A stretch of DNA of 9,732 bases from Chloroflexota bacterium (GTDB taxonomy: Bacteria; Chloroflexota; Anaerolineae; 4572-78), in NCBI GenBank assembly GCA_024278015.1, contig JAJRUC010000371.1:1-9732 (forward strand). Direction: 5' to 3'. Made by a program: the position numbers and the translations under genes. Shown piece after piece: positions 1-5,200 of this stretch (its first letter is position 1; each line of letters opens with the position of its first letter). The notes beneath the pieces are model-generated. The model did not search any database, was not told where the DNA came from, and saw nothing but the letters and a program-made list of their open reading frames with translations.

Positions 1-558
1 CCCGGAGAGCGTTTCGATGGCCTCGCGCACGGTGCGGGCCGCCGCCGGGTCCAGGCCGGAAGTCGGTTCATCCAGAAAGAGGATGGGCGGCTCGTGCAGC
101 ATGGCCCGGGCCAGGGCCAGTTTTTGCTTCATCCCTTTGGAAAAGGTTCCGGCAATGTCATCGGCGCGGGCCAGCAGGTTAAATTGGGCCAGATATTTTT
201 CCACTTGCGCCTGCGGATTGTTCACTTCATACAAATCCGCAAAAAAACGGAGGTTGCGCCGGGCCGAAAATTGTTCGTACAGGCCGGGGCTTTCGGTGAG
301 CAGGCCCACGCTCTGCCGGATGCGGGTGTTTTCCGGGCCGAGGGGATGGCCGTTGACGGTGGCCCCGCCCGCCGAGGGGGCAATCAGGGCGGTGAGCATG
401 CGCACGGTGGTGGTTTTGCCCGCGCCGTTGGGGCCAAGAAAGCCGAAGACTTCGCCGCGAGCCACAGCAAAGGTCAGGCCGTCCACGGCGGTGAAGGGGG
501 GCTTGTTCTTTTCGCCGGGAAACCGGCGGGTGAGGTTGTTGAGTGTGATGGCGGTCAT
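1..558 (-). CDS. ABC-2-type ABC transporter ATP-binding protein (partial, C-terminus off the window)
   Basis: This is the N-terminal 186 residues of an ABC ATPase, open to the left window edge. Translating the minus strand shows Walker A GPNGAGKT at residues 42-49, a Q-loop region of the LLTESPGLYEQ form (E in place of Q, usual in drug/ABC-2 exporters), the signature FSKGM around residues 139-143, and Walker B ILFLDEPTSGLDP with D163 and E164. The D-loop follows; the H-loop lies outside. An in-frame TGA 12 nt upstream limits the start to the ATG at 558, and translation then begins just ahead of the first beta strand. No Shine-Dalgarno is visible; instead two GTTTCA-type heptamers (on the plus strand) sit 6 nt upstream. 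The FSKGM signature and CcmA/NatA-like layout suggest an exporter partnered with an ABC-2 membrane protein, presumably encoded further left. Substrate unknown. It follows the SBP-VWA gene by 173 bp, so co-transcription is possible but unproven. Confidence 0.93.
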   Translation of the reverse strand, partial: MTAITLNNLTRRFPGEKNKPPFTAVDGLTFAVARGEVFGFLGPNGAGKTTTVRMLTALIAPSAGGATVNGHPLGPENTRIRQSVGLLTESPGLYEQFSARRNLRFFADLYEVNNPQAQVEKYLAQFNLLARADDIAGTFSKGMKQKLALARAMLHEPPILFLDEPTSGLDPAAARTVREAIETLSG

Positions 559-564
559 AAATGA

Positions 565-578
565 GTTTCAGGTTTCAT
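565..578. repeat. Two tandem heptamers against the ABC ATPase start
   Basis: GTTTCAG (565-571) is followed directly by GTTTCAT (572-578). The same heptamer appears in more copies next to the start codon at 3601. On the minus strand the array ends 6 nt before the ATG, in the place where a Shine-Dalgarno would be expected. Confidence 0.6.
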
Positions 579-654
579 ATCAAGGCTTTCCCCCTTCCCC
601 ACGGCTGTTGCCCCTGCGCCATGTTTCCACTCAACCGGCGCAAACATCGCATAC

Positions 655-684
655 CGCAGGGGTACGCGGCGGCGTACCCCTGCG
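655..684. repeat. Perfect 13-bp palindromic hairpin, intergenic (family copy 1)
   Basis: Arms CGCAGGGGTACGC (655-667) and GCGTACCCCTGCG (672-684) are perfect inverted repeats around a GGCG loop. There is no T-tract on either side, so it is not a standard intrinsic terminator. A second, related palindrome lies at 6823-6850. The rest of the 559-731 gap shows nothing else I recognise apart from the heptamers at 565-578. Confidence 0.8.
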
Positions 685-731
685 ACATTTCGGGTTGTCT
701 CCCTCAAACGAATATCTCGGTTAATTTTGCG

Positions 732-2495
732 CTAAAAATAGCTGCTGATAATTTCCAGCACTTTTTGAATGTCCTTCGGGTCGCCGGATTGAACTTTGGT
801 ACTGGCGGCGCGAGCGATGGAATTCAACGCGCTGATGTCGGCATCGCCGCCATAAGCCACCGGAATAACCAGCACCGGGTTGCGGTCGCCCTGCACTTGG
901 GCAATGGTGGCGATGACATCGTTCAACGCATTGAAACTGGCAGTGTCTTTGCCGTCGCTCAACACCACAATGGCTTTGATGCGATTTTGTGTCCCGTCGT
1001 CCCCGGCGCGCATCACGTTGATGGCTTCGATGATGCTGTCGTACAGCGCGGTGTCGCCCGCCGCTTCCAACGATTGCACCTGCTGCCGAATGTTGGTACT
1101 CGCACCTTCAAACGAGGCGAGTGGAACCGCCATATCCACATTCTGATTGAATTTTACCAATCCGACTTGGTTCTGTGATGGCATATTGTCCAAAAACGCG
1201 AGCGCGGCTTGCTTCGCCTGGTCAATTTTCGAGCCGGCCATAGAGCCGGACACATCAAACACCACCAGCACATCGGCTTGTTTCTTCACATACTGCCAGC
1301 TCGATTGCACGGCGGCAATGACATCGGGGTCGGGCACATCAAGTACGGTGGCGGGCTGGTTGGGGTCTACGCCCAAATCGGCCACAATGGGATAGCCCAG
1401 CGGCACCGCCGGATTAACCGGGCGGAAGCCGGATTCGAGTATTTTTTGCTGTATCGCTTCGGTGCGGACGTATTCGGTAAAAATTTTGGCGGCGGTGCGC
1501 TGTTCATCCGTCACCCAATCGGCATTGGGAATCCCGAAGGGGTGTTCGTGCCAGAATGTACCTTCTTTGGGGTACAGGGCCACCAGTTTTTCCGGCGGCT
1601 GATAATTGGTTTTGCCCTGATTGATGTAGATGAGGTCGTTTTCTTCCAGGGCCACAAAATCAAGGTAGTCTGGCCCCTGGGCAATGTACTCCTTGAATTC
1701 GGTGGTGCGCGATGAATAGTGTTTGATGAGGTTTTCAATATCACGCACGCCCTGCTGAACGTTGGGATTTTTTACTTCTTCCATGCTCAATCGACGCAGG
1801 TCGGTATTGCCGGCGTTGTATTTGGCGCTGGCGTAAAATTCGGCGATGAGGGTAGACAGGGCGGTGGAACTGACGTAAGGGTCGGTGTGGCCGTAATACA
1901 CGGTGGTGCGGTCGCCGCTGATGCCGTAATCTGCCCAACCGTTGGGCGATTGCATCACCTGCAACAGCTCCTCCCAGCCGACGGGTTGGCCGCCGTTGGC
2001 TTGCTGCAAGGCTTGCAGGCGGCTTTCCCAAATAGCCATCACCACCGGGGCCAGGGCGGTTGAGGGGCTGTCGGCCAGGTCGAAGATTTGCCGCCCGGTT
2101 TGATAATTGACCAGAGCCAGCCAGTGCCCCACCGAGGGGGCGAAGATGGTCGGCTGGGCCACGTTGGTGTTGTTCGGGGCGATGATGGCGTTGATGATAG
2201 CCTGATGGATGGTGCCCGATGAGCCGGGTTCGCCGGTGACGAAAACAGGCTTTTCGTCCTTGCCCAGTTTGTCGCCCGTCAGCGGATCAATGCCGTTGGC
2301 GTAACTGCGGTTAAATTCCTCAATGGCATCGGGCAGGTAGAGTTTGCTTTCCGGGGCGTAAATAATGGAAATCTCGATAGCGTTTTTGGGCTTGGCAACG
2401 CCGCCGGACAGAGAACCGCCATCGCCGCCCAGCGAGCAGGCCAGCGCGGTCATCAGTAAAACGGAGAAAATCACCAGAATTTTTTTGTGTCTCAT
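732..2495 (-). CDS. Lipoprotein with solute-binding domain and C-terminal VWA domain
   Basis: A 587-residue exported protein. The N-terminus is K-rich, then hydrophobic, ending TALAC with Cys20 as the likely lipidated residue; the lipobox is slightly non-canonical (A at -3). Residues about 38-385 resemble an extracellular solute-binding protein (SBP_bac_11-like), with a beta strand then an EEFN helix and a late GFRPVNPAV segment. Residues about 408-585 form a VWA domain with a full metal-ion-dependent adhesion site: D414-x-S416-x-S418 (DVSGS), T482 (GDTALYD) and D514 (LSDGKD). Substrate-binding + VWA proteins are a known but poorly understood class; VWA domains usually bind other proteins through a divalent metal. 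The start ATG has a good GGAG (plus-strand 2502-2505) six nt upstream. It follows a second solute-binding-like gene by 101 bp on the same strand. No permease is adjacent, so sensing or adhesion is at least as likely as transport. Ligand unknown. Confidence 0.9.
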   Translation of the reverse strand: MRHKKILVIFSVLLMTALACSLGGDGGSLSGGVAKPKNAIEISIIYAPESKLYLPDAIEEFNRSYANGIDPLTGDKLGKDEKPVFVTGEPGSSGTIHQAIINAIIAPNNTNVAQPTIFAPSVGHWLALVNYQTGRQIFDLADSPSTALAPVVMAIWESRLQALQQANGGQPVGWEELLQVMQSPNGWADYGISGDRTTVYYGHTDPYVSSTALSTLIAEFYASAKYNAGNTDLRRLSMEEVKNPNVQQGVRDIENLIKHYSSRTTEFKEYIAQGPDYLDFVALEENDLIYINQGKTNYQPPEKLVALYPKEGTFWHEHPFGIPNADWVTDEQRTAAKIFTEYVRTEAIQQKILESGFRPVNPAVPLGYPIVADLGVDPNQPATVLDVPDPDVIAAVQSSWQYVKKQADVLVVFDVSGSMAGSKIDQAKQAALAFLDNMPSQNQVGLVKFNQNVDMAVPLASFEGASTNIRQQVQSLEAAGDTALYDSIIEAINVMRAGDDGTQNRIKAIVVLSDGKDTASFNALNDVIATIAQVQGDRNPVLVIPVAYGGDADISALNSIARAASTKVQSGDPKDIQKVLEIISSYF

Positions 2496-2501
2496 TTTTC
2501 A

Positions 2502-2505
2502 CTCC
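2502..2505 (-). promoter_or_regulatory. Ribosome binding site of the SBP-VWA lipoprotein gene
   Basis: GGAG on the minus strand with a six-nt spacer to the ATG at 2495. It supports that start and contrasts with the neighbouring minus-strand genes at 3601 and 558, which have no visible Shine-Dalgarno. Confidence 0.6.
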
Positions 2506-2576
2506 ATCACAATGAAAAAGGTAGAATGCAAGACGCAAAATTAAATGCGTTGCAAAATAACCGGTCTCCAATAATT

Positions 2577-2592
2577 ATTCACTCATTCACTC
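2577..2592. repeat. Tandem ATTCACTC octamers at a gene end
   Basis: ATTCACTC occurs twice in tandem (2577-2584, 2585-2592), followed by a partial TTCACTA that runs into the stop codon of the minus-strand gene at 2597. It belongs to the 101-bp gap between the two solute-binding-like genes, which otherwise holds only the ribosome binding site. Confidence 0.5.
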
Positions 2593-2596
2593 TTCA

Positions 2597-3601
2597 CTAT
2601 TTGAATTGCGTTCGCAACCGTTCTGCCGTGGCCCCGTCTACCGCAACAACCCGGCCGTTCACCGCCGCGCCGGCCGGTTGCAGGCCGTAGCCCGGCAGCC
2701 GGTTTTGCTGCTCGGCGCTCAACAGAAAATCGCGGAAGGTTTCGGCGGCCTGTTCGCGGTCAGCGGCCTCTTTTTCAAGGCCGCCGCGCCGGACAAGGTA
2801 CGGAAAGTTGAAAACCACGTTATATTGCGGCGACTGCTGCATAAACTGGCTTGCGTTCAGGGCGGGCAGATCACTTTGCATCACCATGCCCACATCTACC
2901 GAAAGCGGGGTGCGAGTCAGTTGATTGACCGGCGAGTTGTTTTTGTCCGATACGGCAATCAGAATTTCGTCCACCCATTGCAAAAAACCGGCATTGCTCA
3001 CCATCTCTGCTGTAAGTGCGGGCTGCTGGTGATAGCCGGCCGCCGCCGAAAGGAACGCGGCCACGCCTTCAATGCTGTTGGCCGGCGACGGCAAGGCGGC
3101 ATCGAAGCGGGCATCGCCCGCGCCGAGCGTTTGCCAGCGGGCGCTATCGGCGGCAACGGCGTGTACTGTTTGCCAGTTCAACTTCCCCGCCAGGCCGGAA
3201 CGCCGGGCGACGGCCAGCCAAAGCAGGCTGTCGGTTGCCACGCTATCGCCCTGCGAATCATACGGCGCGCTGCGAACCATTTGCCGCACAAAACCGGCTT
3301 CGGGCAGCCAGGCATCGGGCAACCCGTCCGCCTTCGATAAATCGAGCTGTTGCGCGGCATCAACGCCTTTCAGGGCGATGACCTTCACCGTAATCTGGCT
3401 GTTGCGCCGGTTAAAATCGGCGGCAGCGTCACGCGCCCACGCTTCCAGTTGGGGCGCGGCGGCCACCGTAATTGCCACATTCACGCCGCCACGGGTGGGC
3501 AGGGTGTAGACCTGCATCTTTTCCAGCGACAACAAAGCCGCCACCATAATAGCCGCCAAACCAACAATAAAAAAGAAAAAGATTTTAGTTCTGGTTGTCA
3601 T
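2597..3601 (-). CDS. Membrane-anchored solute-binding-like protein
   Basis: A 334-residue protein with an N-terminal membrane segment at residues 7-26 (IFFFFIVGL onward), no lipobox cysteine and no clear signal peptidase site, so it probably stays anchored with the rest outside. The exported part has the layout of an SBP_bac_11-type solute-binding domain: a VAITVAAAP strand, an AAADFNRRN helix, and a late NRLPGYGLQPAG segment. These match, in order, the IEISIIYAP, AIEEFNRSY and ESGFRPVNP segments of the downstream SBP-VWA protein, so the two look like paralogues with this one lacking VWA. The ATG at 3601 is the first start after an in-frame TGA within the upstream heptamers; no Shine-Dalgarno is seen. 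It is the first gene of the minus-strand group. The only candidate promoter I see is weak (GATACT, plus-strand 3646-3651, with a poor -35). Ligand not recognisable. Confidence 0.8.
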   Translation of the reverse strand: MTTRTKIFFFFIVGLAAIMVAALLSLEKMQVYTLPTRGGVNVAITVAAAPQLEAWARDAAADFNRRNSQITVKVIALKGVDAAQQLDLSKADGLPDAWLPEAGFVRQMVRSAPYDSQGDSVATDSLLWLAVARRSGLAGKLNWQTVHAVAADSARWQTLGAGDARFDAALPSPANSIEGVAAFLSAAAGYHQQPALTAEMVSNAGFLQWVDEILIAVSDKNNSPVNQLTRTPLSVDVGMVMQSDLPALNASQFMQQSPQYNVVFNFPYLVRRGGLEKEAADREQAAETFRDFLLSAEQQNRLPGYGLQPAGAAVNGRVVAVDGATAERLRTQFK

Positions 3602-3605
3602 GAGC

Positions 3606-3633
3606 GTTTCGGGTTTCAGGTTTCAGGTTTCGG
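3606..3633. repeat. Four tandem GTTTC(A/G)G heptamers at a start codon
   Basis: GTTTCGG, GTTTCAG, GTTTCAG and GTTTCGG follow each other without gaps (3606-3633), and two degenerate units (ATTCACA, ATTTCAG) may extend the array to 3647. The array begins 4 nt upstream of the minus-strand ATG at 3601. The same unit recurs at 565-578. Confidence 0.75.
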
Positions 3634-3637
3634 ATTC

Positions 3638-3715
3638 ACAATTTCAGTATCAATCGTAACACAATCTCGCTAAAATTTCCAGTCTGAAGGCTGATGATGG
3701 ACTGACAATTTCAGT
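3638..3715. promoter_or_regulatory. 11-bp direct repeat, possible operator pair in the divergent region
   Basis: ACAATTTCAGT occurs at 3638-3648 and again, identical, at 3705-3715, 67 bp apart (about 6.4 helical turns). The second copy touches the -35 box at 3715; the first lies 37 bp upstream of the minus-strand ATG at 3601. The arrangement would suit one regulator acting on both divergent genes. This is inference from position only. Confidence 0.35.
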
Positions 3716-3743
3716 TGACGGAAAAAACAGTACGGAGTATAAT
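3715..3743 (+). promoter_or_regulatory. Near-consensus sigma70 promoter for the P1-family peptidase
   Basis: TTGACG (3715-3720), a 17-nt spacer, then a perfect TATAAT (3738-3743). Transcription would start near 3750, leaving a leader of about 240 nt before the peptidase ATG at 3991. No other plus-strand gene lies between. Confidence 0.75.
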
Positions 3744-3764
3744 CTGGATATTGGTGGTTGGCGA

Positions 3765-3785
3765 TTTGTCCTTTGTCCTTTGTCA
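3765..3785. repeat. Three tandem TTTGTCC heptamers
   Basis: TTTGTCC, TTTGTCC and TTTGTCA run in tandem, bracketed by GGCGA (3760-3764) and TCGCC (3787-3791), which are inverted copies of each other. They fall in the predicted leader of the peptidase mRNA. Confidence 0.6.
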
Positions 3786-3810
3786 TTCGCCAATTTTTGC
3801 ATTTTACGTT

Positions 3811-3942
3811 GTGACTGTACAGGGCACACCCCCTCCCGGTCCACCTGTACCCTTTGGGTATCCCCCGCAAACAGGAGAGGGAATATCTCCCCCCTCAAGA
3901 GGGCGCGAAGCGGTTTCTTCATCAGGGATTAAGGGGGGCTGA
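3811..3942. other. C-rich non-coding stretch with small inverted repeats
   Basis: Part of the gene-free region 3602-3990. It is C-rich on the plus strand and ends in a G-run. Visible inverted repeats are GTACAGG/CCTGTAC (3817-3823, 3844-3850), GGAGA/TCTCC flanking GGGAATA, CCCTC-AA-GAGGG, and CGC-GAA-GCG. It has no convincing open frame and may be a decayed palindromic or MITE-like element, or structured leader RNA. I cannot tell which. Confidence 0.35.
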
Positions 3943-3974
3943 ATCATTACATTTTCCGTCTGCCGGGTAGATGC

Positions 3975-3988
3975 GAATTGTGAATTGC
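3975..3988. repeat. Two tandem GAATTG(T/C) heptamers just before the peptidase ATG
   Basis: GAATTGT (3975-3981) and GAATTGC (3982-3988) end two nt before the ATG at 3991. The unit differs from the GTTTCAG arrays but keeps the 7-bp period and the position against a start codon. No Shine-Dalgarno is visible. Confidence 0.5.
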
Positions 3989-3990
3989 GT

Positions 3991-4995
3991 ATGAACGAAA
4001 CCCTGACCGCTGTAAAAGGTCTGTCCGTTGGACACACCACCCACTCCGATGCCGCCACCGGCTGCACGGTTGTTTTGTGCCCCGCCGGCGCAGTGGCCGG
4101 GGTAGATGTGCGCGGCTCGGCGCCGGGCACGCGCGAAACCGACCTGCTCAGGCCGGTCAACACCGTGCAGGCGGTTCACGCGGTGCTGCTGACGGGCGGC
4201 AGCGCGTTTGGTCTGGCCGCCGCCGAGGGGGTGATGCGTTGGCTGGAAGAACAGCGCATCGGGTTTGACGTGGGCGTGGCCGTGGTGCCGATTGTGCCCG
4301 CCGCCGTCCTGTTCGATTTAGCCATTGGCCGGGCCGACATCCGGCCCACCGCCGCCGACGGCCTGGCCGCCTGCCGGACCGCCCACACCGGCCCGGTAAC
4401 GCAGGGATGCGTGGGCGCGGGCGCGGGGGCCACGGTGGGCAAGCTGTTCGGGCCGATGTTTGCCACCAAAACCGGCCTCGGCAGCGCGGCCCGCCGGATT
4501 CACGGCGGCATCACCGTGGCCGCGCTGGTGGCGCTTAACGCCTTTGGGGATGTGCTTGACCCCGGCAACGGAAAAATCATCGCCGGGGCGCGGCAGCCGG
4601 ACGGCAGCCCCGGCTTCGCCGACACGATGGCCCGTCTGTCCGGCAATTTGCAGGGCACGATGTTCGGCTTTGGGCAGAACACCACCCTGGCCGTGGTTGC
4701 CACCGATGCCGTACTGACCAAATCTGCCGCCACAAAAATGGCCCAAATGGCCCACGACGGCCTGGCCCGCGCCATCCGGCCCATTCACACCATGCTCGAC
4801 GGCGATACCGTTTTCGCTTTGGGCACGGGCCGGGCGGGCCGCTCTGCCGATACCAGCGTTTTGGGCGCAATTGCCGCCGCCGCGCTGACCAGGGCGGTGA
4901 TGGCGGCTGTCACTTCGGCCACCGCGCTGGCGGGTATTCCGGCTTTCAACGATATTCAGACTTCCCCGAAAACGCGTCTATCTTCTGAAAATTAG
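3991..4995 (+). CDS. P1-family (DmpA/NylC-like) peptidase or amidohydrolase
   Basis: A 334-residue cytoplasmic protein with no signal peptide. It shows the family hallmarks: a GLSVGHTT start region, VDVRGSAPGTRETD near residue 40, LLTGGSAFGL around residues 66-75 and a CVGAGAGATVGK segment. These enzymes are N-terminal nucleophile hydrolases that cut themselves into two chains. Here the expected site is N230/T231 in GQNTTLAVVATDA, making Thr231 the catalytic residue, as in the nylon-oligomer hydrolase NylC rather than the Ser of DmpA. Reported family activities are aminopeptidase, beta-peptidase and amidase; the real substrate cannot be read from sequence. I prefer ATG 3991 to the in-frame TTG six nt upstream because it is the stronger start codon. 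The gene has its own promoter (3715-3743), and its TAG stop abuts the -35 box of the sugar operon. No operon partner is evident. Confidence 0.9.
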   Translation: MNETLTAVKGLSVGHTTHSDAATGCTVVLCPAGAVAGVDVRGSAPGTRETDLLRPVNTVQAVHAVLLTGGSAFGLAAAEGVMRWLEEQRIGFDVGVAVVPIVPAAVLFDLAIGRADIRPTAADGLAACRTAHTGPVTQGCVGAGAGATVGKLFGPMFATKTGLGSAARRIHGGITVAALVALNAFGDVLDPGNGKIIAGARQPDGSPGFADTMARLSGNLQGTMFGFGQNTTLAVVATDAVLTKSAATKMAQMAHDGLARAIRPIHTMLDGDTVFALGTGRAGRSADTSVLGAIAAAALTRAVMAAVTSATALAGIPAFNDIQTSPKTRLSSEN

Positions 4996-5024
4996 TTGAC
5001 GTAAATTACGAATGTTGCTACAAT
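4996..5024 (+). promoter_or_regulatory. Sigma70 promoter of the sugar importer operon
   Basis: TTGACG (4996-5001), a 17-nt spacer and TACAAT (5019-5024). The -35 box begins on the base after the peptidase stop codon. Predicted transcription start is near 5030-5032, giving a leader of about 170 nt before the SBP ATG at 5201. Confidence 0.75.
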
Positions 5025-5040
5025 AATCACATAGATTATT
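5022..5040. promoter_or_regulatory. Palindrome overlapping -10 and transcription start (candidate operator)
   Basis: AATAATC (5022-5028), ACATA, then GATTATT (5034-5040): a perfect 7-bp inverted repeat. It overlaps the -10 box and covers the predicted start of transcription, the classic place for a repressor site. It lacks the central CG of LacI-type operators. The regulator is unknown and none is encoded nearby. Confidence 0.5.
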
Positions 5041-5106
5041 TCCAAATTCATTACGTTTGTTTTGTTCCCGCTCACAGTAGAGAAAGAGAGCAATTGGAGA
5101 ATGTAT

Positions 5107-5115
5107 GAAAGGAGG
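5107..5115 (+). promoter_or_regulatory. Orphan Shine-Dalgarno in the SBP leader, STAB-SD-like
   Basis: GAAAGGAGG is a near-perfect anti-16S match about 85 nt upstream of the SBP start, with no usable gene start at a proper distance behind it. The sequence matches the STAB-SD element described in the Bacillus thuringiensis cry3A leader, where a bound ribosome blocks 5' decay. Its role here is inference. Confidence 0.4.
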
Positions 5116-5190
5116 GTAAGTTACAGCAGTAATTTGCAACGTAACAACAAGGTTACACTATTTCAACATCAAATTTGTAATTACTTTTTC

Positions 5191-5196
5191 AGGAGG
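5191..5196 (+). promoter_or_regulatory. Ribosome binding site of the sugar SBP
   Basis: AGGAGG four nt upstream of the ATG at 5201, in a run that continues AGTA. It is the strongest translation signal in the window and fixes the SBP start, as expected for an abundant secreted binding protein. Confidence 0.8.
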
Positions 5197-5200
5197 AGTA

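Noticed and set aside
655..684. Intrinsic terminator of the SBP-VWA gene
   Set aside because: The stem is strong, but neither strand has a T-tract after it, and a related palindrome occurs in an unrelated spot at 6823.
17..724. Plus-strand open frame of 235 codons
   Set aside because: It lies opposite the ABC ATPase, whose Walker A, signature and Walker B motifs are intact on the minus strand. The plus frame is a GC-driven shadow.
1..3601. Importer made of the ATPase plus the two solute-binding proteins
   Set aside because: The ATPase is of the ABC-2 exporter type, lies beyond a repeat-bearing 173-bp gap, and no importer permease is present.
3606..3647. CRISPR array
   Set aside because: Units are 7 bp with no spacers; there are no cas genes.
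3715..3942. Possible small 75-codon gene upstream of the peptidase
   Set aside because: It needs a TTG start that is the -35 box itself, and its end is low-complexity C-rich repeat.
3811..3942. Insertion sequence remnant with terminal inverted repeats
   Set aside because: No transposase fragment, no convincing long terminal repeats and no target-site duplication could be found; kept only as an unexplained C-rich stretch.
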